Of a DNA stretch of 64,000 nucleotides, positions 52,689 through 62,040 are shown one piece after another. The DNA lies in the NCBI GenBank assembly GCA_002433025.1, contig DJGZ01000060.1:62001-126000 (forward strand). The letters run 5' to 3'. Source of the DNA: Bacteroidales bacterium UBA5833. Its GTDB lineage: Bacteria > Bacteroidota > Bacteroidia > Bacteroidales > Lentimicrobiaceae. Below the pieces are notes generated by a model. That model did not search any database. It was not told the origin of the DNA and saw only the letters and a list, made by a program, of their open reading frames with translations. The position numbers were made by a program, and so were the translations under genes. Position 1 is the stretch's first letter, and every line of letters begins with the position of its first letter.

Positions 52689-52997
52689 TCAGAGCGACAA
52701 AACACCATTCCGGGCATCGCCATGTCCGCTTGAAACAAACCTGTCAGCTTCATCATCATTGAACCAGTTTGAACCATCTGCAACATACCGGAACTGATAC
52801 TCGCGTCCGGTTTCCAGTTCAACGGTATGGCTGAAAGAACCGTCTTTCAATTGTTTCAGTTCATCAGAATTTTCATTCCAGTTATTGAAGTCACCGACTA
52901 CATTTACACGGCTGGCATGCTGAACCTGTTCCTTCTGCAATTTAAAACTGACTTTACACACAGGTTTGCTCTTCAGAAATTGTTTCTTGATACTCAT
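52689..52997 (-). CDS. Small stand-alone CBM48 (isoamylase early set) protein
   Basis: The product is 102 residues from ATG 52997, preferred over an earlier in-frame start at 53051. The whole chain is one CBM48/AMPK-beta-like glycogen-binding beta-sandwich: VCKVSFKLQKEQVQHASRVNVVGDFNNWN, HTVELETGREYQFRYVADGSNWFNDDEADRFV. In branching enzymes this domain is fused to a GH13 catalytic part, but here it stands alone. The -7 element TACTTTTG (minus strand, 53056-53049) precedes it. It may bind glycogen or recruit enzymes; glgB lies at the window end. Confidence 0.85.
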   Translation of the reverse strand: MSIKKQFLKSKPVCKVSFKLQKEQVQHASRVNVVGDFNNWNENSDELKQLKDGSFSHTVELETGREYQFRYVADGSNWFNDDEADRFVSSGHGDARNGVLSL

Positions 52998-53199
52998 TCG
53001 ATCAGATTTGGTTTTACAATTGGTTTGTGGATTCTCAAAATCCGGGTGCAAAAGTAAATAAATTTTGTTTCGGAAAAGCAGTGTAAATGTTACTAAATTG
53101 TTAATTATATGGATGTTAACCGTGTATAAATTACACTAAGGGATGCGGAGATATGGCAACATCGCCGGAATATCATTTCAAGGAGAACCTGAAAAATTA

Positions 53200-53910
53200 T
53201 TAATTCCGCTTGTGTAAACCGCATTCCCGCGATTCAGGATTTTCCCACCACCACCGGCCGGCACGTATATCTTCACCCTGCATCACGGCCCTGGTACAAG
53301 GCTGACAGCCAATGCTCGGAAAGCCCTGATCATGCAGTTTGTTATAGGGTACATGATGGTTACGGATATAATCCCAAACCATCTTTTCAGTCCAGTCAAT
53401 CAGCGGATTAACTTTTATAAGTCCATTGCCTTCATCCCATTCAACAAGTTGCATATCTTTCCTGGTTACCGATTGCTCTCTTCTCAGCCCGCAAATCCAT
53501 GCATCAAGCCCCGCAAAGGCGCGTTTCAACGGGTGAATCTTCCTGATTTGACAACACAATTTCCGGTTTTCGACGCTTTCGTAAAAAAGATTAATTCCCT
53601 TCGACCTTACCATGTCTTCCACCTCCGTGGCATCCGGAAACATGATCTCCAGGTTGATACCATACTTTTTTGAAGTCAGATCAATCAGATCATAAGTTTC
53701 AGGGAATAAACGTCCTGTGTCGAGGGTAAATATCCTGACCGGTAATCCGCTTTCAGAAATCATGTGAGTAATCACCTGATCCTCCGCGCCGAGGCTGGTA
53801 GAGAAGGCTGTTTCTCCGGCATTCCCCGATAGAAACCAGTGCAGTACTTCTTCAGCGGTTTTTCCGGACAATTGCCGGTTTATTGTGGCGGCTTTCTCCT
53901 TTTGTGTCAT
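53200..53910 (-). CDS. cysH: Assimilatory APS/PAPS reductase (CysH, iron-sulfur type)
   Basis: The 236-residue thiol-dependent sulfonucleotide reductase shows STSLGAEDQV (37-46) and FTLDTGRLFPET (61-72). The two cysteine pairs Cys119-Cys120 and Cys202/Cys205 mark the 4Fe-4S cluster of adenylylsulfate-type reductases. The catalytic cysteine is Cys230 (ECGLH). It reduces APS (or PAPS) to sulfite for cysteine synthesis. No other sulfate assimilation gene is in the window. It overlaps the upstream MBL gene by four bases. Confidence 0.92.
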   Translation of the reverse strand: MTQKEKAATINRQLSGKTAEEVLHWFLSGNAGETAFSTSLGAEDQVITHMISESGLPVRIFTLDTGRLFPETYDLIDLTSKKYGINLEIMFPDATEVEDMVRSKGINLFYESVENRKLCCQIRKIHPLKRAFAGLDAWICGLRREQSVTRKDMQLVEWDEGNGLIKVNPLIDWTEKMVWDYIRNHHVPYNKLHDQGFPSIGCQPCTRAVMQGEDIRAGRWWWENPESRECGLHKRN

Positions 53911-54773
53911 GCGAATATGTTTTCACTGTTCAAATTCGTAATCTTAAAAATTTCACCCGCTTCCACACCTTTTTTCCCCGCGGCAAGTCTGCATGCTTCA
54001 TGATAATAATCATGCTCGAAGAAAAGGATGTAATCGTTTTTCAGCGCTTCTTCGAGGAAGCTTTCCTTTTCCGTCATGCTTAACAAAGGTTCAATATCAA
54101 CTGCAGGCACGTAGGGAATGGGGATGTAGGACAATGCAGGAATAAAATCGCCTGCAAAAACCACTTTCCCTTTGGCGGTGTCGATCACCGGAATCAGTTG
54201 ACCCCTTGTGTGACCATTGAAAATCCGGAGTGAGATCCCTTCAATCCATTCCCCTTCTTTTTCGATCAGTCTCAGGCGACCTGATTTTTCCAGTGGTTCA
54301 AGATTATCGCTGAAGTAAGCGGCGGATTCGCGCTTGTTTGAATTTTTCGACCATGCCCAATGCGTTGAAGAACACCAGTAAACCGCATTTTTAAAAAATT
54401 CCTCCACCATTCCGGCCTCATTTACAAAGGTAGCCCCGCCAACATGGTCATCGTGCAGATGAGTGAACAGAATATCCGTAATATCGGCAGGGGAGAGGCC
54501 TGCCTTTGCCAGGGGCTTAATCAGGCCGGATTCGCCGAAACGATATTTGTACGTATAGTATTTATCCCCGCGTTTATCTCCCATTCCGGCATCAATAAGG
54601 ATGTTCCTGCTACCGGTCTGTATCAGCAGACAACGGGTGGTAATCCTTATCAGGTTATCCCTGTCTTCCGGATAAACTTTTGTCCAGAGGCTCTTGGGCA
54701 CAACCCCGAATGCCACACCGCCATCCATCTTCCAGTAATCCGCTTCTATAGGTGTGAGTTTCATAGAAATCAT
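53907..54773 (-). CDS. Metallo-beta-lactamase-fold hydrolase
   Basis: The product is 288 residues from ATG 54773 (ATG 54764 gives the tidier MKLTPIEADYW start). The zinc motif is FTHLHDDHVGG (near 109-119), with further ligands in NGHTRGQ (near 210) and AGDFIP (near 230). It ends in an ATGA overlap with cysH, so the two genes share a message. Within the fold, lactonase or related hydrolases are likely. A coupling with sulfur metabolism is inference from the gene pair only. A -7 match TATTTTTG (minus strand, 54790-54783) lies upstream. Confidence 0.85.
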   Translation of the reverse strand: MISMKLTPIEADYWKMDGGVAFGVVPKSLWTKVYPEDRDNLIRITTRCLLIQTGSRNILIDAGMGDKRGDKYYTYKYRFGESGLIKPLAKAGLSPADITDILFTHLHDDHVGGATFVNEAGMVEEFFKNAVYWCSSTHWAWSKNSNKRESAAYFSDNLEPLEKSGRLRLIEKEGEWIEGISLRIFNGHTRGQLIPVIDTAKGKVVFAGDFIPALSYIPIPYVPAVDIEPLLSMTEKESFLEEALKNDYILFFEHDYYHEACRLAAGKKGVEAGEIFKITNLNSENIFA

Positions 54774-54857
54774 TTAGAAAAGCAAAAATAGTACATTTGA
54801 CCCTATCCGTCATTTTTTAAAATGTAACTTCCGGCTGCAATCCCCGGCATATTTGAT

Positions 54858-54865
54858 TATTTTTG
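54858..54865 (+). promoter_or_regulatory. -7 element of the Mur ligase gene
   Basis: TATTTTTG matches the consensus; the ATG follows 19 bases after it. It lies back to back with the -7 element of the MBL-cysH pair on the other strand (54783-54790). Confidence 0.5.
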
Positions 54866-54883
54866 TCCGTTAATCCCTGCATC

Positions 54884-56254
54884 ATGAATGTTCACTTTAT
54901 TGCCATCGGTGGGGTTGCAATGCATAACCTTGCATTAGCCCTTCACAGAAAAGGTTATCAGATTACCGGAAGTGATGACGAAATTTTTGATCCTGCCAGA
55001 AGCAGGCTTAAAGCCTCGGGACTGCTTCCTGATGATACGGGCTGGTTTCCTGAAAAGATTCATGCCGGCATTGATGCCATTATTCTGGGCATGCATGCCA
55101 GGGGCGACAACCCGGAGCTGCTGAAGGCCAGGGAGCTTGGGCTGAAAATATTCTCATATCCCGAATATCTTTACGAACAATCTAAAGATAAAACCCGGGT
55201 CGTGATCGGCGGAAGCCATGGTAAAACGACCATCACAGCCATGATACTTCATGTGCTGAAACATGCAGGTATTGATACCGATTTCATGGTCGGGGCCCAG
55301 CTCGATGGATTTGATGTAATGGTCAGACTTTCGGAAGATGCGCCTTTTATGGTTTTTGAAGGCGATGAATACCTGACCTCTGCCCTTGACCGCCGTCCGA
55401 AATTCCACCTTTACAAGCCGGATATCGCGCTCATCAGCGGAATCGCCTGGGATCACGTGAATGTTTTTCCCACATTCGATAATTATGTGGAACAATTCAG
55501 GATTTTCGCATCGCAGATCATGCCCGGGGGTAAGCTTATCTATTGCGCCGAAGACAAAACAGTTGCCGATGTAGCTTCCGGGGTTGATGCAGGTATCAAA
55601 GCCATGCCCTATTATATTCCTGAATATTCGATCAATGATGGCATTACATTTTTAAATACCGGTAATAATGAAATTCCGCTGAAAATATTTGGCCATCACA
55701 ACATGCTTAACCTCGAAGGGGCAAGGCTGGTTTGTGAAGCCATGGGCGTCGAAAGCAACATCTTTTATAATGCAATCGGCACATTTTCAGGCGCTTCAAA
55801 ACGGCTCGAACGCATTGGCAATAACAACACATGTTCAGTGTTCAAGGATTTTGCGCACAGCCCGTCTAAACTTAAGGCAACCATTCAGGCCGTTAAAGAT
55901 CAATTTCCTGAACGAAAACTGATCGCATGCATGGAGTTACATACATACAGCAGTTTAAGTTCCGGATTTCTTGAAGAATATGGTTCCTGTATGGACCGCG
56001 CCGATATTGCCATCGTTTATTACAGCAGGCATGCCTTGCAAATCAAACAACTTCCTGATCTCTCTCCTGATGATATAAGTAAGGCATTTAAAAAAGATGA
56101 TATTCAGGTGTTTAACGATAGTGAAAAGCTTGCCAGATATCTGTTCTCTCTGAATACAGACCATACCAACCTGTTGATGATGAGCTCCGGAAATTTTGAT
56201 GGCATCGACCTGAAACAACTCTCACAGCGTTTCACAGGCGCAAAGGATGAATGA
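54884..56254 (+). CDS. mpl: Mpl-type Mur ligase (UDP-MurNAc tripeptide ligase)
   Basis: The product is 456 residues from ATG 54884. N-terminal MurC-like nucleotide domain: HFIAIGGVAMHNLALALHRKGYQITGSDD. ATP loop: GGSHGKTTITAM (near 109-120). Further segments are FEGDEYLTSALDRRPKFHLYKPDIALISGIAWDHVNVFP and VFKDFAHSPSKLKATIQAVK. These match the Mpl family, which joins recycled L-Ala-gamma-D-Glu-DAP tripeptide to UDP-MurNAc rather than adding one amino acid. MurC is slightly longer, around 460-490, and remains the alternative. Confidence 0.82.
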   Translation: MNVHFIAIGGVAMHNLALALHRKGYQITGSDDEIFDPARSRLKASGLLPDDTGWFPEKIHAGIDAIILGMHARGDNPELLKARELGLKIFSYPEYLYEQSKDKTRVVIGGSHGKTTITAMILHVLKHAGIDTDFMVGAQLDGFDVMVRLSEDAPFMVFEGDEYLTSALDRRPKFHLYKPDIALISGIAWDHVNVFPTFDNYVEQFRIFASQIMPGGKLIYCAEDKTVADVASGVDAGIKAMPYYIPEYSINDGITFLNTGNNEIPLKIFGHHNMLNLEGARLVCEAMGVESNIFYNAIGTFSGASKRLERIGNNNTCSVFKDFAHSPSKLKATIQAVKDQFPERKLIACMELHTYSSLSSGFLEEYGSCMDRADIAIVYYSRHALQIKQLPDLSPDDISKAFKKDDIQVFNDSEKLARYLFSLNTDHTNLLMMSSGNFDGIDLKQLSQRFTGAKDE

Positions 56255-56414
56255 AAAGATAAAACGAATTATACAATCCCGGATCTCGCCTCCGCTTGAA
56301 TCTCAACGTGAAAATGGATGCCTTCAATAGTGTTGACCTGAGGGAAGTAAAAATTGCATATCAGCGCAAAGTTTCAGGCAAAAGCAGGATATCAATTCCG
56401 GATTCATCAGATAA

Positions 56415-56451
56415 CAAAAAAGGCTGCACGCATGATTCGCATTGTGCAGCC
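56415..56451 (-). terminator. Terminator after clpC
   Basis: On the minus strand GGCTGCAC/GTGCAGCC with a 14-base loop runs into six T. Confidence 0.85.
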
Positions 56452-56477
56452 TGAGTCTTAAACCTTCCGGAAACAGG

Positions 56478-59027
56478 CTATCCTTCTTTGGGAAGCTCTG
56501 CTTCAATTTCAGGGTTCAGTATGTTGATTTTCAATTCCGGCGCATTCTCCTCATAGTCAATAAGTATCCTGTCGCCTTCATGCAGCCTTGATTTGATTAT
56601 TTCTTCTGCCAGGGCATCTTCAATATACTTTTGAATGGCCCGCTTGAGCGGACGGGCCCCAAACTGGGCATCCCAGCCTTTCTCCACAATGAAATCCTTG
56701 GCAGGAGTGGTTACTTCCATCACATAACCCATTTCGGCTATCCGTTTGAAGAGGTTCTTCAGTTCGATATCAATGATCTTATGGATATCTTCCCGTTCAA
56801 GTGAATCGAAGATAATTACATCATCAATGCGGTTGAGGAATTCAGGTGCGAAGGAGCGTTTGAGCGCATTTTCGATTACCCCCTGCGCAAAGGCTGAACT
56901 TCCGCTCAGTTTGGCAGAGGTAGCAAAACCCACTCCTTGTCCGAAATCCTTCAGTTGCCTTGAACCGATGTTGGAAGTCATGATCACTATGGTATTTTTA
57001 AAATCAACCCTTCGTCCAAGGCTGTCGGTAAGTACCCCGTCGTCAAGCACCTGAAGCAGAATATGGAATATATCCGGATGTGCTTTTTCAATTTCATCCA
57101 GAAGCACGATCGAATAGGGCTTTCTTCTGACTTTTTCCGTCAGTTGTCCGCCTTCTTCATAACCAACATATCCCGGAGGCGCTCCCACCAGACGCGAAAC
57201 AGCGAATTTCTCCATATATTCACTCATATCAATCCTGATAAGGGTGTCTTCAGAGTCGAAGAGATACTTGGCGAGCACTTTTGCCAGATGGGTCTTGCCA
57301 ACCCCTGTCGGACCAAGAAAAATAAAGGTTCCTATAGGTTTGTTCGGGTCTTTGAGGCCGGCCCTGTTCCGCCTGATTGCTTTGACAACTTTCTTAATCG
57401 CCTCATTCTGACCAATCACTGCTCCGGCAAGATCATCTTCCATGTGCAACAGCCTGTCGCTTTCATTCTGGGCTATCCGCTGCACCGGTACACCGGTCAT
57501 CATGGCAACCACCTCGGCAACATTGTCCTCGGTCACTTCAATCCGGTGGATCTTTGAATCCTCTTCCCAGCGGCGCTTGGCAGACTCCAGTTCAATCAGC
57601 AACTTACGCTCCGAATCGCGGAATTTGGCGGCTTCTTCAAACTTCTGGCTGTGAATGGCCTTGTTCTTAAGCAATTTAACCTCTTCGATACGCGTTTCCA
57701 GGTCAAGGATTTCTACAGGCACCTGCATGTTGGTGATGTGTACCCTGGCCCCGGCTTCGTCAAGCGCGTCTATTGCCTTGTCGGGCAGGTATCTGTCAGA
57801 GAGATAACGGTTGGTAAGCGAAACACAGGCTTTTATGGCCTCCTGAGAATACTTCACCAGGTGGTGGTCCTCATATTTCTCCTTAATGTTGTAAAGGATC
57901 TCTACCGTTTCTTCAATCGAGGTAGGATCAACCAGAATCTTCTGAAATCTCCGTTCAAGTGCGCCGTCTTTTTCAATATACTGACGGTATTCATCCAGCG
58001 TGGTAGCTCCAATGCACTGGATTTCGCCCCGAGCAAGGGCTGGTTTGAACATGTTGGAGGCATCGAGCGATCCGGAAGCGTTACCAGCGCCGACGATGGT
58101 ATGAATTTCATCGATAAAAAGGATAATGTCCCGGTTTTTCTCAAGTTCATTCAGCACGGCTTTCATCCGCTCTTCGAACTGACCCCGGTATTTGGTCCCG
58201 GCAACCAACGAGGCAAGATCAAGGGTGAAAATCCGCTTGTTGAAAAGTACCCGCGAGACCTTGCGGGCGATGATCCGCAGTGCAAGTCCTTCGGCAATGG
58301 CTGACTTTCCGACTCCCGGTTCTCCGATAAGAATGGGATTATTTTTCTTCCGGCGGCTGAGAATCTGCGCTATCCGCTCCAGTTCCTTTTCCCTTCCGAC
58401 AATCGGGTCAAGCCGGCCTTCTTCAGCCGCTTTTGTCAGGTCCCTGCCAAAATTGTCCAGGACAGGGGTTTTTGATTTTGAGTCAGCCACTTTCTTGGCA
58501 CCTCCGTAACCCCGGCCTTCTTCGGCATCATCATCAGAGGAACTGCCCGGTAATTCTGAAGTGGGCTCCTCAAATGTTTTGCGCTCATCATTGCTCATGA
58601 TAGATTTAAGCTCATCCCTGACAGAATCATAATCAACGCCATACTTGCCCAATGTAGTGGTAACCAGGTTGTCTTCGTCTTTTAAAATGGCCAGCAGGAG
58701 ATGTTCCGTTCCGATCAACTCACTGTTGAACATTTTTGCTTCCAGGTAAGTGAGTTTGAGCGCTCTTTCTGCCTGTTTTACCAGTGGCAGGTTCTCTGCC
58801 GATTTGTCACGGGCAACAGTTTTTCCAATGGCCTTCTCAATAGTACGGCGCACTTCATTGGTGTCAACACCCAATAGGTTAAGAATCTGGATTGCCATGC
58901 CTTCACCTTCACGGATAATTCCGAGAAGCAAATGCTCAACACCAATATAATCGTTTCCGAGACGCAGGGATTCTTCCCGGCTATATGTCAGTACATCCTT
59001 CACCCGCTGTGAAAATTTAGCTTCCAT
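56478..59027 (-). CDS. clpC: ATP-dependent protease unfoldase ClpC
   Basis: This is an 849-residue Hsp100 protein. Two Clp N-repeats (about 2-145) open the chain. AAA-1 has Walker A GEPGVGKS (near 234). The UVR-like middle segment (KAIHSQKFEEAAKFRDSERKLL) separates ClpC from ClpA/B. AAA-2 has GPTGVGKT (near 575) and LLDEIEKAHPD. It unfolds substrates for ClpP or works as a chaperone. A candidate promoter lies at 59135-59165 and a terminator at 56415-56451. Confidence 0.95.
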   Translation of the reverse strand: MEAKFSQRVKDVLTYSREESLRLGNDYIGVEHLLLGIIREGEGMAIQILNLLGVDTNEVRRTIEKAIGKTVARDKSAENLPLVKQAERALKLTYLEAKMFNSELIGTEHLLLAILKDEDNLVTTTLGKYGVDYDSVRDELKSIMSNDERKTFEEPTSELPGSSSDDDAEEGRGYGGAKKVADSKSKTPVLDNFGRDLTKAAEEGRLDPIVGREKELERIAQILSRRKKNNPILIGEPGVGKSAIAEGLALRIIARKVSRVLFNKRIFTLDLASLVAGTKYRGQFEERMKAVLNELEKNRDIILFIDEIHTIVGAGNASGSLDASNMFKPALARGEIQCIGATTLDEYRQYIEKDGALERRFQKILVDPTSIEETVEILYNIKEKYEDHHLVKYSQEAIKACVSLTNRYLSDRYLPDKAIDALDEAGARVHITNMQVPVEILDLETRIEEVKLLKNKAIHSQKFEEAAKFRDSERKLLIELESAKRRWEEDSKIHRIEVTEDNVAEVVAMMTGVPVQRIAQNESDRLLHMEDDLAGAVIGQNEAIKKVVKAIRRNRAGLKDPNKPIGTFIFLGPTGVGKTHLAKVLAKYLFDSEDTLIRIDMSEYMEKFAVSRLVGAPPGYVGYEEGGQLTEKVRRKPYSIVLLDEIEKAHPDIFHILLQVLDDGVLTDSLGRRVDFKNTIVIMTSNIGSRQLKDFGQGVGFATSAKLSGSSAFAQGVIENALKRSFAPEFLNRIDDVIIFDSLEREDIHKIIDIELKNLFKRIAEMGYVMEVTTPAKDFIVEKGWDAQFGARPLKRAIQKYIEDALAEEIIKSRLHEGDRILIDYEENAPELKINILNPEIEAELPKEG

Positions 59028-59367
59028 TGCTATCAGTCGTATTTAAAATCCTTTTTGGCTTCTGCACTTAAAGGACTTGGTTTTCAATTCTGTTAAATAA
59101 CAAAAATTATTTCCGGAAGTTTCCGTTATGTCTTCAAAATTACTGCTAAAATCCTTGCAAAGCAAGCAATATCAAACATAAAGCAACAACAAAACCACCA
59201 GATTCCGGATAGGATGATCAAATACAATGCCGTTTTTATTTATGAACAAATCATTGTTGGTAATATAAGGGGAATTTCGGCAGTTCCCGTGTGCTTCGGA
59301 AGTAAAAAAAATGTACCTTCGTATCCCTTTTCAAAGGGTATTGTTTCGTTAATCTGGAATATGCTAA
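59028..59367. other. Divergent promoter region of clpC and gyrA
   Basis: The 340 bases hold the clpC promoter candidate (minus strand) and, for gyrA, a near-consensus TACCTTCG at 59314-59321 followed by a short hairpin CCCTTT/AAAGGG near 59325-59338. No gene is seen. Confidence 0.5.
59135..59165 (-). promoter_or_regulatory. Candidate promoter of clpC
   Basis: On the minus strand TTG (59165-59163), 20 bases, then TAATTTTG (59142-59135). The clpC ATG is 107 bases further. A second -7 match (59180-59173) has no -33 partner. Confidence 0.5.
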
Positions 59368-61974
59368 ATGATGGAAAATCAAGCTGGTGAAGAAAAAATT
59401 GTCAAAGTAAACATTGAGAACCAAATGAAATCAGCCTACATCGATTATTCGATGTCGGTGATTGTTTCAAGGGCTTTGCCCGATGTCCGCGACGGACTTA
59501 AACCGGTTCACCGCAGGGTATTGTTCGGAATGCTCGACCTCGGTGTTCTGTCGAACCGGCCCTATAAAAAAAGTGCAAGAATAGTAGGGGAAGTGCTTGG
59601 TAAGTATCATCCCCATGGCGACAGCTCTGTGTATGATGCCATGGTAAGGATGGCGCAGGACTGGTCGTTACGTTATCCCCTGGTAGACGGACAGGGAAAC
59701 TTCGGATCCATTGACGGTGACAGCCCGGCTGCCATGCGTTATACCGAAGCAAGACTCAGAAAAATAGCTGAGGAAATGCTGTCAGATATCAACAAGGATA
59801 CTGTTGATTTCCAGCTGAACTTTGATGATTCACTTGAAGAGCCTACCGTACTTCCGGCACGCATACCCAACCTCCTTGTAAACGGTGCATCCGGCATCGC
59901 CGTGGGTATGGCCACCAATATGCCTCCCCATAACCTGAGCGAAGTGGTGGATGGCGTAATAGCATACATCGACAACCACGAGATTACCATTCCCGAGCTG
60001 ATGAAATTCATCAAAGCGCCGGACTTTCCAACCGGGGGCTTTATATATGGTTACGAGGGCGTAAAAGACGCGTATGAAACCGGCCGGGGAAGAATCATCA
60101 TGCGTGGCGAAAGCAAAATCGAAACCGACAGTCACGGAAGAGAAAGTATCATCGTTACTTCAATACCTTATCAGGTCAACAAAGCGGAAATGATCCGGAA
60201 GACCGCTGACCTGATTAATGACAAGAAAATTGAAGGGATATCCGATATCCGCGACGAATCGGACCGCAACGGTCTGCGCGTGGTATATGAACTGAAACGG
60301 GACGCGATCACCAACGTAGTCCTGAATAAATTATACCAGCTTACCCAGTTGCAGACATCCTTCAGCGTGAACAACATCTGTCTGGTGAAAGGCCGGCCAA
60401 TGCTGCTGAACCTTAAGCAACTGATTCAGTATTTTGTGGAGCACCGTCACGAAGTGGTTATCCGCCGTACCAGGTATGAGCTGAATGAAGCTGAAAAACG
60501 GGCCCATATTCTTGAAGGACTGTTGATTGCCCTCGATCATCTGGATGAAGTCATCACGCTCATCCGGTCTTCGCGTACCCCCGAAGAAGCCAGAAACGGA
60601 CTCATGGAAAATTTCAACCTGACCGAAATTCAGGCCAGGGCAATTCTGGATATGCGCCTCCAGCGCCTTACCGGCCTTGAAAGGGACAAAATCCGTGAAG
60701 AGTACAACGAACTGCTGAAAATGATTGAATATTACAGGAGTGTACTCGAAAACGAGGGCCTCCGTATGGAAATCATTAAAAATGAATTACTTGAAATCAA
60801 AGCCAATTATGGCGATGAAGCGCGTACCGAAATCGTTTACTCAGCCAGCGACTTCAGGATCGAAGATACAATAGCCGATGAAAATGTGGTCATCACCATA
60901 TCGCACATGGGCTATATAAAACGGACCCCGCTAAGCGAATACAGAAGACAAAACAGGGGAGGCCGCGGAGCCAAGGGATCAGATATCAGGGATGAGGACT
61001 TTCTGGAATACCTCTATGTTGCTACAATGCATAACTATATGCTGTTTTTCACTGAAAAAGGCAAGGTATTCTGGATGAGGGTTTTTGAAATACCGGAAGG
61101 TACCAAAACTTCAAAAGGCCGGGCAATTCAGAACCTTATCAACATTGAACCCGATGACAAAGTCAGGGCCTTTATCAATCTGAAGAGTATCAAGGACGAA
61201 GAGTATATCAACAATAACTTCATTATACTCTGTACCCGAAAAGGTATTATCAAGAAAACTTCTCTTGAAGCTTATTCCCGCCCCAGACAGAACGGCATCA
61301 ATGCCATCACCATCCGCGACGACGATCAGCTGCTGGAAGCAAGGCTTACCAATGGAAACAACGAAGTGCTGATGGCATTAAAGTCAGGACGTGCCATACG
61401 GTTTAACGAAAATACCGTTCGCCCCATGGGCCGGAATGCTTCCGGGGTCAAAGGCATTACCCTTGCCAATGAACAGGACGAGGTTGTAGGTATGATCTGC
61501 CCTGAAAATGACCTGTCAGATATTTTGGTGGTTAGTGAGAATGGCTATGGAAAGCGCTCTAAATTAGATGATTACAGAATTACCAATAGGGGAGGGAAGG
61601 GCGTAAAAACCATCAATATCACCGAGAAAACAGGCCTGCTGATTTCTATAGACTCCGTCACCGACAACGATGACCTGATGATCATCAACCGTTCCGGACT
61701 GATTATCAGGCTGGCTGTTGCCGACCTGAGGGTTATGGGCCGGGCCACACAGGGCGTACGCCTGATAAACCTGAGGGATAACGATTCAATTGCTGCTGTC
61801 ACCAAAGTTGAAGTTGAAAAGGAGGAAGATGAAATTTCTGAAGATCAGCAGGTTCCGCTTGAGGCTACAGAAACTTCATACGATGTCTTCCCGGTAGAGG
61901 AGAGTGAGGAAGAAACCGGTGATGATGGCGGGCAGCAGGATGATGCTGATGAGAATGGCCCGGATATTGTATAG
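59368..61974 (+). CDS. gyrA: DNA gyrase subunit A
   Basis: This 868-residue type IIA topoisomerase subunit has the active-site Tyr125 (AAMRYTEARL). The quinolone-pocket residues are wild-type-like, Ser86 and Asp90 within HPHGDSSVYDAM. The C-terminal beta-propeller begins after about 520 and shows the GyrA box-like QNRGGRGAKG near 532, which supports gyrase rather than topoisomerase IV. An acidic tail closes the chain (EEESEEETGDDGG-like). Together with GyrB it introduces negative supercoils. gyrB is not in this window. Confidence 0.95.
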   Translation: MMENQAGEEKIVKVNIENQMKSAYIDYSMSVIVSRALPDVRDGLKPVHRRVLFGMLDLGVLSNRPYKKSARIVGEVLGKYHPHGDSSVYDAMVRMAQDWSLRYPLVDGQGNFGSIDGDSPAAMRYTEARLRKIAEEMLSDINKDTVDFQLNFDDSLEEPTVLPARIPNLLVNGASGIAVGMATNMPPHNLSEVVDGVIAYIDNHEITIPELMKFIKAPDFPTGGFIYGYEGVKDAYETGRGRIIMRGESKIETDSHGRESIIVTSIPYQVNKAEMIRKTADLINDKKIEGISDIRDESDRNGLRVVYELKRDAITNVVLNKLYQLTQLQTSFSVNNICLVKGRPMLLNLKQLIQYFVEHRHEVVIRRTRYELNEAEKRAHILEGLLIALDHLDEVITLIRSSRTPEEARNGLMENFNLTEIQARAILDMRLQRLTGLERDKIREEYNELLKMIEYYRSVLENEGLRMEIIKNELLEIKANYGDEARTEIVYSASDFRIEDTIADENVVITISHMGYIKRTPLSEYRRQNRGGRGAKGSDIRDEDFLEYLYVATMHNYMLFFTEKGKVFWMRVFEIPEGTKTSKGRAIQNLINIEPDDKVRAFINLKSIKDEEYINNNFIILCTRKGIIKKTSLEAYSRPRQNGINAITIRDDDQLLEARLTNGNNEVLMALKSGRAIRFNENTVRPMGRNASGVKGITLANEQDEVVGMICPENDLSDILVVSENGYGKRSKLDDYRITNRGGKGVKTINITEKTGLLISIDSVTDNDDLMIINRSGLIIRLAVADLRVMGRATQGVRLINLRDNDSIAAVTKVEVEKEEDEISEDQQVPLEATETSYDVFPVEESEEETGDDGGQQDDADENGPDIV

Positions 61975-61997
61975 TTGAAATAAACCTGATATCTTTG
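61967..61997 (+). promoter_or_regulatory. Promoter of the TPR gene
   Basis: TTG (61967-61969), 20 bases, then TATCTTTG (61990-61997). It overlaps the end of gyrA; the TPR gene ATG follows 43 bases after the -7 element. Confidence 0.65.
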
Positions 61998-62040
61998 CAA
62001 GTAGTATTGCATGGATAAAACCTATTAAACAAGTAAAAAA

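Noticed and set aside
57651..58304. 217-codon open frame on the plus strand inside clpC
   Set aside because: It is entirely antisense to a strongly conserved gene, and its translation shows no motif or signal; it is a shadow of clpC codon use.
59368..61974. Topoisomerase IV subunit A (parC) instead of gyrA
   Set aside because: The full C-terminal propeller with a GyrA box-like QNRGGRGAKG segment and the total length favour gyrase A.
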